Origin: Erysipelotrichaceae bacterium NK3D112
GTDB lineage: Bacteria; Bacillota_I; Bacilli_A; Erysipelotrichales; Erysipelotrichaceae
Reading direction: 5' to 3'
Length of the DNA stretch: 52,358 nucleotides
NCBI GenBank assembly: GCA_000701725.1
Contig: JNJQ01000018.1
Span: forward strand, 1-52,358
Part shown: positions 40,948 through 49,961 of the stretch, in pieces
How positions within the stretch are numbered: position 1 is the stretch's first letter
How the letters are laid out: every line of letters begins with the position of its first letter
Position numbers and translations under genes: made by a program
The notes under the pieces: model-generated
The model's input: only the letters and a program-made list of their open reading frames with translations
Told to the model about the DNA's origin: nothing
Databases searched by the model: none

Positions 40948-41301
40948 TTATTCGTCTTTGGAACCGAGCATGTCTTTGACTTTGTCAACGGCACCCTTGG
41001 CAGCGCCGACTGCGCCTTTGGCTGCGTCGATGGCATTGTCCTTGATGCGGTTGACATCTTCCATGTCAAACTTTCCGTCTTCACCGAGGATTGCCTTTCC
41101 GACTTTTGTGCCGGCGAAGTCATCGCCCATTCTCTTGAGATCTTCCTTGCCGAGTTTTCCGTCCTCGCCGAGGATTTCCTTTCCGACAGCGGAAGCCTTG
41201 AACTTTTCAGCGACATTTGCGCCGACTTCCTTTGCCTTATCGAATGCTTCCGCAGCTTTTTCAGTTACCTGATCCATTAATTCTTTCTTTTCTTCGGACA
41301 T
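40948..41301 (-). CDS. Small helical protein with internal repeat, 117 residues
   Basis: A charged, Ala/Lys/Glu-rich soluble protein, mostly helical by composition. A near-duplicate segment occurs twice: GKEILGEDGKLGKEDLKRM (about residues 40-58) and GKAILGEDGKFDMEDVNRI (about 67-85). The EDGK part recalls an EF-hand loop, but the expected first Asp ligands are absent. The ends (AAEAFDKAKEVGANVAEKF; AAKGAVGAAKGAVDKVKDML) resemble amphipathic stress- or LEA-like helices. The family is not recognised. The ribosome site is AAAGGAGGCATG. Own strong terminator, so monocistronic. Confidence 0.75.
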   Translation of the reverse strand: MSEEKKELMDQVTEKAAEAFDKAKEVGANVAEKFKASAVGKEILGEDGKLGKEDLKRMGDDFAGTKVGKAILGEDGKFDMEDVNRIKDNAIDAAKGAVGAAKGAVDKVKDMLGSKDE

Positions 41302-41448
41302 TTTTCATGCCTCCTTTGAATTCATTATAGATATGCGCTGACCGGCGGTCAACACATAATATTTTTAAGATGAAACTGACCGCGGATTGTATGCATGCCC
41401 GCAAAGTGTTTATTTCCGTTTTGAATGATTTGATATATACTGATTGAA

Positions 41449-41650
41449 ACCGGTGAGAAGGAATAGTAGCGCAGGCATCCGCTGCCATAAGAGAGGAACA
41501 GACAGGTGAAAGTGTTCCGCTGAAGGAACTGTGTGAATGCGCCTTTGAGGGTTTCCCCGACAAGTAGGGGAGAACGTGATGCCGCGTTAAGGCGAAGAGT
41601 GAAAAGAAAAGTGGAACCGCGCTGAGGCGCCTTTTTGGCAGGGCGTTTTT
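41449..41650 (+). promoter_or_regulatory. T-box riboswitch of cysS
   Basis: The leader carries the T-box core TGGAACCGCG (41612-41621), preceded by a stem III hairpin CCCC/GGGG (41555-41558 with 41567-41570) and a long stem I beginning near GAAGGAATAGTAG. A TGC at 41538-41540 (GTGAATGCGCC) is a good candidate for the Cys specifier codon. Terminator pairing around 41627-41650 ends in TTTTTT. Uncharged tRNA-Cys would stabilise the antiterminator and switch on cysS. A TATACT box (41436-41441) is the probable -10. Confidence 0.93.
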
Positions 41651-41665
41651 TATTTGGAGGAGAGT

Positions 41666-43000
41666 ATGATCAGACTTTATAATTCCAGAACTTTGAAAGT
41701 GGAAGACTTTGTGCCGATTCATGAGGGACATGTGGACATGTATGTCTGCGGACCGACCGTTTACAACTATGCGCATATCGGCAATGCAAGACCGATGGTT
41801 GTGTTCGATGTGCTGAAGAGACTGTTTGAGGCGGAAGGCTATACCGTCACTTATGTGTCCAACTTCACGGATGTTGATGACAAGATCATCAAAAAGGCAG
41901 CCGAGGAAGGCACAACTGAGAATGTCATTGCGGAAAGATACATTGAGGCCTACCAGCAGGTCAGAACCCAGCTGAACACCGAACTGCCCGATATCACACC
42001 GCGTGTCACGGAAACAATGGATGAGATCATTGCGTTTGTGGATGAGCTGGTAAAGAGCGGACATGCCTATGTAGTGGACGGGGATGTCTATTTCAGCGTG
42101 GACAGTGTTCCCACATACGGGGAAATCTCCCACCAGAAGCTTGATCAGCTTGAGGCAGGCGCCAGAATTGAAACCAATGACCAGAAGAAGAATCCGTATG
42201 ACTTCGCATTGTGGAAAAAGACGGATATGGGCATCAAGTGGAATTCCCCCTGGGGTATGGGAAGACCGGGCTGGCACACAGAGTGCGTGGTCATGATCAA
42301 TGACAACCTCGGTGAGAAGATCGATATTCACGGCGGCGGAATGGACCTGAAATTCCCCCATCATGAAAATGAGGCGGCCCAGCAGGAGGCGTGCCACGGC
42401 AATGCCCTGGCCAACTATTGGATTCATAACGCGATGGTCAACATCAACGGTGAAAAGATGTCCAAGTCCCTTGGAAACACCATGTGGGCAAAGGATGTCG
42501 TTGATGCGCTCGGCACAAATCTGACCAGATGGCTTGTTTCAAGCGTTCACTACCGCAAGGAGCTCAACTTCTCCGATGAGACCATTGAAACCGCCCGCAA
42601 GGAGCTTGACAAAGTTCTTACTCCGCTGAAACAGGCGGATATCAAGGCAGCTCTTGCCAATGCGGATATGGGTGAGGCATATGATGAGGCGGAATACCGC
42701 GCATTCCTTGATGCGATGGATGATGATATGAACACTCCCAACGCATATGCGGTCATCTTTGAGACCGTCAAGAAGCTGAACCAGACACTCAGACAGCGTG
42801 AAATCAACTTCGAGGCAGCCGGCACATACCGCAACGCGGTGGAAAAGATGCTCAATATCCTCGGCATCGTTGTGGAAAAACCGGTGATCACGGATGAGGA
42901 CAGAGAACTGTTCGCAAAGTGGAATGAGGCCAAGAAGGCTAAGGATTTCGCCAGTGCCGATATTTACCGCGCGCAGCTGAGTGAGAAGGGACTGCTTTGA
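41666..43000 (+). CDS. cysS: Cysteinyl-tRNA synthetase
   Basis: A 444-residue class I synthetase. YVCGPTVYNYAHIGNARP contains the zinc Cys28 and the HIGH-type motif HIGN (37-40). DIHGGGMDLKFPHHENE carries further zinc-site and substrate residues, and KMSKS lies at 264-268. It joins cysteine to tRNA-Cys. The start at 41666 follows TTGGAGGAGAGT; the upstream TTG lies inside that ribosome site. The T-box leader controls it. The stop overlaps the ATG of mrnC (TGATG), as in the usual cysS-mrnC-rlmB order of Bacillota. Confidence 0.98.
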   Translation: MIRLYNSRTLKVEDFVPIHEGHVDMYVCGPTVYNYAHIGNARPMVVFDVLKRLFEAEGYTVTYVSNFTDVDDKIIKKAAEEGTTENVIAERYIEAYQQVRTQLNTELPDITPRVTETMDEIIAFVDELVKSGHAYVVDGDVYFSVDSVPTYGEISHQKLDQLEAGARIETNDQKKNPYDFALWKKTDMGIKWNSPWGMGRPGWHTECVVMINDNLGEKIDIHGGGMDLKFPHHENEAAQQEACHGNALANYWIHNAMVNINGEKMSKSLGNTMWAKDVVDALGTNLTRWLVSSVHYRKELNFSDETIETARKELDKVLTPLKQADIKAALANADMGEAYDEAEYRAFLDAMDDDMNTPNAYAVIFETVKKLNQTLRQREINFEAAGTYRNAVEKMLNILGIVVEKPVITDEDRELFAKWNEAKKAKDFASADIYRAQLSEKGLL

Positions 43001-43383
43001 TGAGTCCGAATGAATGTTCAGGAAGAACGCTGGCATTCCTCGGTGATGCGGTCTGGTCCATGTATGTGCGGCAGTCGCTGATCATGAACGGTCAGGGAAA
43101 GGGAAGCCAGCTTCAGAAGCTGAGCATTGCCTATGTGTCCGCAAAGGCGCAGGCGCATATCTACGAAAAACTGCACGAAGAGGGTTTCTTCACCGAAGAG
43201 GAGGAAGAGATCTACCGCCGCGGCCGCAACGCGAACGGCGGTGCCGTTCCGAAAAGCACGGATGTGCAGACATACCGGATGTCCACCGGTTTTGAAGCAG
43301 TCATCGGCGCATTGAAACTGAACGGCGATGAGCGAAGAATCGAAGAAATCTGGGAAGAAACAGGGAGAATTCTGGAGGTGTGA
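43000..43383 (+). CDS. mrnC: Mini-ribonuclease III
   Basis: A 127-residue protein, an RNase III catalytic domain without the RNA-binding domain. LAFLGDAVWSMYVRQ holds the conserved Asp, and GFEAVIGALKL the partner Glu. RRGRNANGGAVPKSTDVQTYR is typical of MrnC. It matures the 3' and 5' ends of 23S rRNA. It overlaps cysS by one base, with rlmB next. Confidence 0.95.
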   Translation: MSPNECSGRTLAFLGDAVWSMYVRQSLIMNGQGKGSQLQKLSIAYVSAKAQAHIYEKLHEEGFFTEEEEEIYRRGRNANGGAVPKSTDVQTYRMSTGFEAVIGALKLNGDERRIEEIWEETGRILEV

Positions 43384-43385
43384 TT

Positions 43386-44105
43386 ATGGCACAATATGTA
43401 TACGGGAAAAACGTTGTCAGGCAGATGCTGAGCGACCATGCACAGATCAAAACGATCTGGATGGCAGCTGATGACAGGGAAATCTCCTCGATGGCGGAAA
43501 AGAACCGTGTTGCCGTAAAAAAGACAGACCGCAGAACCCTTACAAAAATGACCGGCACAGACCGCCATCAGGGAATTGCGGCGCTTGTGGATGACTATAA
43601 GCTTTACAGCGTCGATGAGATGATCAGTTCTGTTCCCGAAGGACAGTACGGTCTGATCATCATGCTGGATGAGCTTGAGGATCCGCACAATCTCGGCGCG
43701 GTTCTCAGAACGGCAGATGCTGTCGGAGCCACCGGTGTCATATTCAAGAAGACCCATGCGGTCGGACTGACACCGACGGTTGCGAAAGTCAGCGCCGGAG
43801 CGATCGATACCGTCAAATGCGCAGCAGTCACAAACCTTTCCAGGACACTGGATGATCTGAAAAAGAAAGGCTACTGGGCAGTCGGAGCGGATATGGACGG
43901 TCAGGATTACCGGACTTTGAACTACGATTTCAATACCGTGCTGATCATCGGCAATGAAGGCAAGGGAATCTCAAGGCTCTTAAGCGAAAAATGCGATTAC
44001 ATCGTCTCGCTTCCGATGGCCGGAAAGATCTCCTCGCTCAATGCCTCGGTCAGTGCCGGCATCCTGATGTATTCCATCTATGACAAACGTTTTCCCGTTA
44101 GTTAA
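43386..44105 (+). CDS. rlmB: 23S rRNA (guanosine-2'-O-)-methyltransferase RlmB type
   Basis: A 239-residue SPOUT (TrmH-family) methyltransferase. The N-terminal substrate-binding part starts YVYGKNVVRQML. The trefoil-knot motifs are LDELEDPHNLGAVLRTADA (motif 1), VLIIGNEGKGIS (motif 2) and VSLPMAGKISSLNASVSAGI (motif 3). It methylates the ribose of a conserved guanosine in 23S rRNA. The start at 43386 follows TGGAGGTGTGATT. Confidence 0.94.
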   Translation: MAQYVYGKNVVRQMLSDHAQIKTIWMAADDREISSMAEKNRVAVKKTDRRTLTKMTGTDRHQGIAALVDDYKLYSVDEMISSVPEGQYGLIIMLDELEDPHNLGAVLRTADAVGATGVIFKKTHAVGLTPTVAKVSAGAIDTVKCAAVTNLSRTLDDLKKKGYWAVGADMDGQDYRTLNYDFNTVLIIGNEGKGISRLLSEKCDYIVSLPMAGKISSLNASVSAGILMYSIYDKRFPVS

Positions 44106-44116
44106 CGGGAGGGCAT

Positions 44117-44719
44117 ATGCTGAATAACAATCCCTACGAACTTCTTTACATGAGCCGTCTGAAGGACCGTTATGCCTTCGAGGCTCTTTTTACGCAGACC
44201 CGCGGAATTCTGTACAATGTCGTTTCGCAGAGCATAGACAGCTACAAGCCTCTGGCTCCGCACAAGGAAGACATTCTGCAGGAGGCCAGCATATCGATCT
44301 GGAGAGCCATCGAAACCTACCGTGAGGACAAGGATGCGAGTTTCTACACATTCTTTCTTCTTCTGGCACGCAGAAAGGTATGGAACATCTGCAAGCATTA
44401 CAGCCGCAAAGTGATTCCGCTGTCGGAAATGACAAGCCTTGATGAGATGGTCATGGAGGGTGACAGCCTTTATGAGGCGGTTGCCCAGAAGGACCCGATG
44501 AACGATCCGGTTTATGCGATGAACTACCGCATGGCTGAGGAAAGGCTTGATGCCTTGAAGAAAGACATGAGCGAAACCGAGACGGATGCGCTGGACGCGT
44601 GGGAGCGCGGCGAATCTTACAGAGAGGGTGCCGAAAAGCGCGGGCTCAGCTGTAAAACGTGGGATGGACGCAGGTTCAGAGTCAGAAGAAAGGTCCGCAA
44701 GGCTGTTCTGAAAGACTGA
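44117..44719 (+). CDS. Sigma-70 family RNA polymerase sigma factor (SigH-like by position)
   Basis: A 200-residue protein with sigma region 2 (YAFEALFTQTRGILYNVV, then HKEDILQEASISIWRAIETYRED and FYTFFLLLARRKVWNICKHYSRK) and region 4 at the C-terminus (TETDALDAWERGESYREGAE, then GLSCKTWDGRRFRVRRKVRKAVL). Its place after cysS-mrnC-rlmB matches that of sigH in Bacillus. Region 4 is somewhat divergent, so the promoter set cannot be predicted. The ribosome site GGGAGG overlaps the end of the rlmB stop region. Confidence 0.88.
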   Translation: MLNNNPYELLYMSRLKDRYAFEALFTQTRGILYNVVSQSIDSYKPLAPHKEDILQEASISIWRAIETYREDKDASFYTFFLLLARRKVWNICKHYSRKVIPLSEMTSLDEMVMEGDSLYEAVAQKDPMNDPVYAMNYRMAEERLDALKKDMSETETDALDAWERGESYREGAEKRGLSCKTWDGRRFRVRRKVRKAVLKD

Positions 44720-44792
44720 TCAATTGATGGTATACTGTCTGTGCCGAAAAAACGGCAGTTGAAAAACACTGCTGTCATTATAGAGGACGCCT

Positions 44793-46016
44793 ATGAAAAA
44801 GATATTCAAAGAAGCTGATTTTCTGATTCCAAACGACAACGATCTTCTTTTATGGCCCGTGATTGCGGTTGATCAGTACACCTCACAGCCGGAATACTGG
44901 GAGAACATCAGGAATACCATAGGCGGTGCGCCGTCTTCCTTGAACTGTGTTTTTCCGGAGGTGTATCTCGGCGATACCGAACTGGATGAAATCCGCAGAA
45001 TTCACGGACAGATGAAAGCCTATCTGGCATCCGGTCTGTTCAGGGAATTCAGGGATTCCTATATCTATATTGAAAGAACCGTTTCGTCGGGACGTGTGCG
45101 CAAAGGAATTCTCGGCAGTATTGATCTTGAGGCATATGACTATGCCGATTTCACGGATCTTCCGATACGTGCAACCGAAAAGACCGTCACCGAACGGCTG
45201 CCTTCGCGCATCGCCATCCGTGAGGGAGCTCCGATGGAGCTGAGCCATGTCATCCTGTTATGCGATGATGAAAAAAAGCAGCTGATCGAATCCGTTGATC
45301 CAGAAAGACTGCCCTTGATCTATGATCTTGAACTGACGGGCAACGGCGGACATATCAAAGGATGGCTCATGGCGGGCAGAGATGCTGAAGCGTTCAATGA
45401 ACGGCTGAATCAGTATTATGAAGACAAAAAAGGTCATTCCCTTCTGTTTGCGGCAGGGGACGGAAATCATTCCATCGCCAGCGCGAAGGAAGTCTACGAA
45501 AAACTGAAAAAGGCACATCCGGATGTCGATTACACAGACAGACCGCAGCGCTATATGAGTGTGGAGCTGGAGAACATCCATGATCCGATCCAGGAATTCG
45601 AACCGATCCACCGGATTGTATATCACGTGGATCCGCTCCATGTGCTTGAGAAACTGGAGGAGGAATGCGGAGATGAGAACGGAATCAGCGTTCCGTGGTA
45701 TTCCTCACAAAACAGCGGAATTGTGAAAATCGACATTTCAGACAGCGGCTATGCGGCCGGAACCGTCCAGAAATTTCTGGACAGATATATGTCACTTTAC
45801 GGCGGAGAAATTGATTATATCCATGATCATGACAATCTGGTGAGCCTTTGCGCGCAGCCGGAAACGATCGGATTTGAACTGCCGCCGCTCGATAACAGCG
45901 CATTCTTTTCCACCATTGAAAAGAACGGTGTCTATGTCAGAAAGACATTCTCAATCGGGGAATCGGATGACAAACGGTATTATCTGGAAGCGAGAAGGAT
46001 AACAGAAGATATATGA
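44793..46016 (+). CDS. DUF1015 family protein
   Basis: A 407-residue cytoplasmic protein of the DUF1015 family, recognised by LWPVIAVDQYTSQPEYWE near the start and the family core motif LLFAAGDGNHSIASAKEVYEK near residue 225. Lengths of about 400 are usual. The biochemical role is not established. A GT2 glycosyltransferase gene overlaps its stop (ATGA), which may indicate a common transcript but not a common role. Two small hairpins (GCCG/CGGC and GCAGT/ACTGC, 44743-44772) lie in its leader. The ribosome site is TAGAGGACGCCT. Confidence 0.88.
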   Translation: MKKIFKEADFLIPNDNDLLLWPVIAVDQYTSQPEYWENIRNTIGGAPSSLNCVFPEVYLGDTELDEIRRIHGQMKAYLASGLFREFRDSYIYIERTVSSGRVRKGILGSIDLEAYDYADFTDLPIRATEKTVTERLPSRIAIREGAPMELSHVILLCDDEKKQLIESVDPERLPLIYDLELTGNGGHIKGWLMAGRDAEAFNERLNQYYEDKKGHSLLFAAGDGNHSIASAKEVYEKLKKAHPDVDYTDRPQRYMSVELENIHDPIQEFEPIHRIVYHVDPLHVLEKLEEECGDENGISVPWYSSQNSGIVKIDISDSGYAAGTVQKFLDRYMSLYGGEIDYIHDHDNLVSLCAQPETIGFELPPLDNSAFFSTIEKNGVYVRKTFSIGESDDKRYYLEARRITEDI

Positions 46017-46924
46017 ATGTTTCAGTTGTAATGACAACATACAACGGTGCAAACAAACTTCTTCCGCAGCTGATCTCTCTTCGGGATCAGAGCAGAAAAG
46101 CGGATGAGGTATTGATCTTCGATGATTGTTCGAAGGATCAGACGGTGGAGGTCATTCAGAATTTCATCTATGAAAATCATTTATATGACTGGACACTGAT
46201 TGAAAATGAACATAACAAGGGTCTGCGCAGAAACTTCGCCGATGCCCTCAATACAGCAAGAGGAGATCTGATTTTCCTTTGTGAGCAGGACGGGGAGTGG
46301 AAGGCGGACCGGATTGAAAAAATGGCCATGATCATGGAGGAGCGCGATGAAATCAAAGTGCTTTCCTCGGATTATGACATCCGCCGCGGCAATCAGGCGG
46401 TCCGTTTCAGAAAAGGCGTGCCGCAGCCGTATGGCAGACAGAGAATCGAAAAAGCGGAAGTCAGCGCGTGCACGATCGACCCGCTGCGTCCGGGATTCAC
46501 CTATGTGCTGCGCAGGGAAATGATCCATCAGATCAAATCCGTGACAGAGGCGGATGATGAATATGACCGCGTGATCTGGGAGAGCGCCTTATTAAGCGGC
46601 GGTCTTTATCTGCTCAACGAAAAACTGTCCGTGCAGATCCGCTACAAGGATCATGAACGGATCAGCGCGGCTGATGAGAAAAACAGAAGAATCCGGAAGA
46701 TCCGCGAACAGTGCGCATTGACAGAGCGTCTGCTTGCCCGCATTGAAACTGTGGAAAACCGGCAATGGCTGGAAGAATACATCCGCATTCAGAAAGAGCG
46801 TGCGGATGCCGTTGAGAACGGCTCCGTCCGTAATCTTTATGCGCTGTCAAAAAACAGCGGCTTCATGCCGCAGTCTTTCACCTGGCTTGCGGATGCCGTG
46901 TCCGTGATCCGTGCAAAGCTTTAA
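46013..46924 (+). CDS. Glycosyltransferase family 2
   Basis: A 303-residue GT-A fold enzyme. It begins VSVVMTTYNGANKLLPQLISLRDQ, then DEVLIFDDCSKDQT. The expected DxD-type site is represented by FLCEQDGEW, the form seen in rhamnosyl- and related transferases. It adds a sugar from a nucleotide-sugar donor to a surface glycan; donor and acceptor are unknown. It overlaps the DUF1015 gene by 4 bases and converges on the polysaccharide genes to its right. Confidence 0.9.
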   Translation: MNVSVVMTTYNGANKLLPQLISLRDQSRKADEVLIFDDCSKDQTVEVIQNFIYENHLYDWTLIENEHNKGLRRNFADALNTARGDLIFLCEQDGEWKADRIEKMAMIMEERDEIKVLSSDYDIRRGNQAVRFRKGVPQPYGRQRIEKAEVSACTIDPLRPGFTYVLRREMIHQIKSVTEADDEYDRVIWESALLSGGLYLLNEKLSVQIRYKDHERISAADEKNRRIRKIREQCALTERLLARIETVENRQWLEEYIRIQKERADAVENGSVRNLYALSKNSGFMPQSFTWLADAVSVIRAKL

Positions 46925-46949
46925 AAAAAGACGTCTTATAAGTAAGACG
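46923..46949 (-). terminator. Terminator of the minus-strand polysaccharide operon
   Basis: On the minus strand CGTCTTA pairs with TAAGACG (46949-46943 with 46938-46932) around a short loop, followed by TCTTTTTTT. It overlaps the last codons of the glycosyltransferase gene. Confidence 0.8.
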
Positions 46950-48060
46950 CCAATTTCTGTTTGAACTGTTCTTCGGACAGATGATCGCGGTGGAAGGCAA
47001 TCACATTGTGACGCATCGACTGATAATCCTCTTCTTTGACGGAGAGGATTTTTTCAATGTCGGCGGATGAGCCGCTGATATTGAAACCGAGACAGTTCTC
47101 CTCAACCATCTTCCAGGTATCGGCCGGCACATTGTTGAGAACCGGCAGATCATAGGCAAAATAATCCAGCGACTTCATGGTCAGGCCGATGCATGTTGTA
47201 TCCCGCATCATATTGAAGCCATAGTGGCACTTTGCGAAGATCTTCCGCTTTTCCTCTTCATCAAACACGAGCCCGTGGTATTCATAATCAATCTGTTCTC
47301 TGTCCAGCATTTCCAGCAGCCTTGCCCTGGATTCGCCGTCCCCGATGATATGGAATTTCAGCGGCACACGTTTTTTGATTTCCGTCAATGTCTGCGCAAT
47401 CGCATCCACATCCACGACGTGGTTCAAAGAACCGACATAGGCGAATGTCAGCACATCCGAATCCACCGGAAGCACCTCTTTGACGATCTGTCTGCGGCAC
47501 AGCCAGAAGGTTTCCATGATATCTTCCGGAACATATTTCCGGATCATATCGGCAAACAGACCGCACTCGCTCATGATCAGATCCGCATATTTCATATATC
47601 TGTTTCTGAGTCCCGCCCAAACGGAGAAGGGTGCGGCGAGCACCGGTTTCATTCCCTTGACCGGGAAGGATTCGGGCCACATATCGCAAAGGTCAAAGAT
47701 CAGTCTGTAAGAAGGATCCTTTTTATGATGTTTTCCGAACTGAGCCGCCATGGAATTGGGCGGCACCATCACATAGACCAGATCCGCCGGATCCTTTTTC
47801 TGGATATCAAGGCAGCTCTTGGCAAATTTCATATGTGAGCGGATACGGGCGAATGAGAAGTTTCTGGAATAAGGAAGCACATCGATATATTCGGCATCCT
47901 TGCGCTTTGTTTTGTATTTCTCTTTGTGGAAATGATCAAAATCACTCAGATACATGGTCACCTGATATCCCTTTTCCGCAAAGACATCACGGACATATCT
48001 GAGCCTGATTTCATAATCATCATAGACATCAAAGATATATGCTTTTTTCTTTTCACTCAT
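46936..48060 (-). CDS. Glycosyltransferase, GT4-like (GT-B fold)
   Basis: A 374-residue protein with two Rossmann-like halves. The N-terminal part holds KKAYIFDVYDDYEIRLRYVRDVF and LIFDLCDMWPESFP. The C-terminal part holds LTFAYVGSLNHVVDVDAIAQ, FHIIGDGESRARLLEML and YHGLVFDEEEKRKIF, which form the nucleotide-sugar side. It is a retaining glycosyltransferase for surface polysaccharide. The start overlaps the end of the sugar-phosphate transferase gene by 4 bases. Confidence 0.88.
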   Translation of the reverse strand: MSEKKKAYIFDVYDDYEIRLRYVRDVFAEKGYQVTMYLSDFDHFHKEKYKTKRKDAEYIDVLPYSRNFSFARIRSHMKFAKSCLDIQKKDPADLVYVMVPPNSMAAQFGKHHKKDPSYRLIFDLCDMWPESFPVKGMKPVLAAPFSVWAGLRNRYMKYADLIMSECGLFADMIRKYVPEDIMETFWLCRRQIVKEVLPVDSDVLTFAYVGSLNHVVDVDAIAQTLTEIKKRVPLKFHIIGDGESRARLLEMLDREQIDYEYHGLVFDEEEKRKIFAKCHYGFNMMRDTTCIGLTMKSLDYFAYDLPVLNNVPADTWKMVEENCLGFNISGSSADIEKILSVKEEDYQSMRHNVIAFHRDHLSEEQFKQKLASYL

Positions 48061-48740
48061 TTCAATACGGCTCCGACTGTCGCAAACATGGTTTTCAGAT
48101 CATTGATCAGGGAGAAATCACGGATTGACTGCAGGTTGTATTTCATCTTTTCCGGCAGGATTTCCTCCACATACGTCTTATCCGGATCGGCTGCGTTTTC
48201 AAGCAGCTCGGCCTCATCTTTATAAAGAATCGAGGCAACCGATGTGATGCCGGCCGGCAGAAGCAGGGTGGCCCGCATTTCGGGGGTGTACTGCTTTACA
48301 TATTTCACCGCTTCGGGTCTGGTGCCGACAAAGGACATTGTGCCTTCAAGCACATCGATCAGCTGGGGCAGCTCATCCAGTCTTGTCTTTCTCAGGAAAT
48401 GACCGGCTTTGGTGATCCGGGGATCCTCACCCACGGTGACGGCAGTTCCGATTTTCTCGGCATTGGTGACCATCGTTCTGAATTTGTGGATGCGGAATTC
48501 CTTTCCGTATGTTGTGACACGGCGCTGTCTGTAAAAGATAGGTCCTTCGGAATCGGTTTTGATATAAACCGCGATGATGATCATCGGTATGAGAAGAATA
48601 ATAAAAAGGATCAATGCGATGAGAATATCGAAAATCCTTTTCAGGAAGAGACTGCCTTTTTTCTTCGAAAGAATATCGTAGTATTCTTTCACTTCAGGCT
48701 GTCTGATCCATTCGTCAAGGTTTTCCCATTTTCTCAGCAT
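48057..48740 (-). CDS. Initiating undecaprenyl-phosphate sugar-phosphate transferase
   Basis: A 227-residue protein of the bacterial sugar transferase (PglC/WcaJ-type) family. It has one hydrophobic helix (RIFDILIALILFIILLIPMI, about 36-58), then GPIFYRQRRVTTYGKEFRIHKFRTM and LRKTRLDELPQLIDVLEGTMSFVGTRPE, both diagnostic. It transfers a sugar 1-phosphate to undecaprenyl phosphate, starting a glycan repeat unit. Short form (no CpsE-like N-terminal membrane domain). An aminotransferase gene lies just upstream. Confidence 0.94.
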   Translation of the reverse strand: MLRKWENLDEWIRQPEVKEYYDILSKKKGSLFLKRIFDILIALILFIILLIPMIIIAVYIKTDSEGPIFYRQRRVTTYGKEFRIHKFRTMVTNAEKIGTAVTVGEDPRITKAGHFLRKTRLDELPQLIDVLEGTMSFVGTRPEAVKYVKQYTPEMRATLLLPAGITSVASILYKDEAELLENAADPDKTYVEEILPEKMKYNLQSIRDFSLINDLKTMFATVGAVLK

Positions 48741-48749
48741 ATTTGATCC

Positions 48750-49961
48750 TCAGAGTTTTCCGCAAGCGTCAACTGCCTCACGCAGAGTTTCGATGACGTA
48801 TTCAACGTCCTCATCGCTCAGCAGAGTGTGAAGCGGAAGTGTGATTTCATTGAGATAATGCCTGTATGCATTGGGGAAGGAGCTGATTGACCATCCCAGT
48901 TTCTTATAGGCTGTCATCATCGGCAGCGGCTTGTAGTGCACATTGCAGGCAACCCCGTTCTCGGCCATGCGGACGATGATCTTGTTGCGGATGGCAGCGT
49001 CGATGCCGGGAATGTTGATGATGTAGAGATGACCGCTTCCTGAGAAGTCATCGCCATAATGTGTCAGATGATGAATGCCCATTTCATCCATCGCCTTATC
49101 ATAGCGCGCAATGATTTCTTTTCTTCTTGCGAGCATGCCCGGATAGCGTTTCAGCTGGGCAAGTCCGATCGCAGCGGCGATATCGGTCATATTGCATTTG
49201 TACCAGGGTTCGACAATGTCATATTCCCAGTTGCCGATGGTCTTGGACATCGCATCCTTGGACTGACCGTGCAGGCTCATCAGCTGAAGCCTGTAATAAA
49301 GATCCTCATTGTCGATTCCTTCGATATTCTTCCAGGTGACACATCCGCCTTCTGCGGTGGTGAAATTCTTGACCGCATGGAAAGAGAATGAGGAGAAGTC
49401 ACCGATCTGTCCGGCCATCAGTCCATGGCGTTTCGCACCTAAAGCGTGGGCGCAATCGCTGACAACGATCACACGGTTCAGAATCTGCTGGATTTTATTG
49501 TCAGAAGCTTTGAACAGGTGCTTTTTGTTTTCAACCGCCTGGTAAATGCGGTCATAATCACAGACGATACCGCCGAGGTCAACTGGCACAATCGCCTTTG
49601 TTTTCTCGTTGATTGCGGCTTCCATCGCATCATAGTCCATTTCAAGACTGTTTTCCTGGCAGTCAATGAAGCGGACAGTGGCTCCCGCATGGATTGCGGC
49701 GGAAGCGGAAGCGGAATATGTATATGCGGGAACGATCACTTCATCCCCTTCGCCGATGCCGAGCAGATGGAATGTCAGTTCTTCCGCAGCCGTTCCTGAA
49801 TTCAGGCAGACGACTTTTTCAGTATGAAAAAAGTTCGCGAGCTCCTTTTCCAGGAGCTTTGTGCGCGGACCGGTTGTGATCCATCCGGAGCGCAGTGCTT
49901 CGCTAACTTCATTGATTTCGTCTTCGCTCATATCAGGCGGGCTGAATGGAATATTGCGCAT
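48750..49961 (-). CDS. DegT/DnrJ/EryC1/StrS aminotransferase
   Basis: A 403-residue PLP-dependent sugar aminotransferase. It begins IPFSPPDMSEDEINEVSEAL, then GWITTGPRTKLLE and NSGTAAEEL. The Asp for PLP nitrogen lies in VVSDCAHALGA, and the PLP Lys in SFSFHAVKNFTTAEGG. The UDP-4-amino-sugar subgroup (PglE/ArnB-like) acts on nucleotide-linked 4-keto sugars. With the adjacent PglC-like transferase this suggests a diamino- or 4-amino-sugar as first sugar of the glycan, an inference. A TTG at 49994 is open but lacks support; ATG 49961 matches the family start. Confidence 0.9.
   Translation of the reverse strand: MRNIPFSPPDMSEDEINEVSEALRSGWITTGPRTKLLEKELANFFHTEKVVCLNSGTAAEELTFHLLGIGEGDEVIVPAYTYSASASAAIHAGATVRFIDCQENSLEMDYDAMEAAINEKTKAIVPVDLGGIVCDYDRIYQAVENKKHLFKASDNKIQQILNRVIVVSDCAHALGAKRHGLMAGQIGDFSSFSFHAVKNFTTAEGGCVTWKNIEGIDNEDLYYRLQLMSLHGQSKDAMSKTIGNWEYDIVEPWYKCNMTDIAAAIGLAQLKRYPGMLARRKEIIARYDKAMDEMGIHHLTHYGDDFSGSGHLYIINIPGIDAAIRNKIIVRMAENGVACNVHYKPLPMMTAYKKLGWSISSFPNAYRHYLNEITLPLHTLLSDEDVEYVIETLREAVDACGKL

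Noticed and set aside
41070-41190. EF-hand calcium sites in the 117-residue protein
   Set aside because: The EDGK blocks lack the first and third Asp/Asn ligands of an EF-hand loop, so calcium binding is not supported.
41261-42427. 388-codon minus-strand open frame
   Set aside because: It is antisense to cysS and its T-box leader and overlaps the 117-residue repeat protein gene; no motif.
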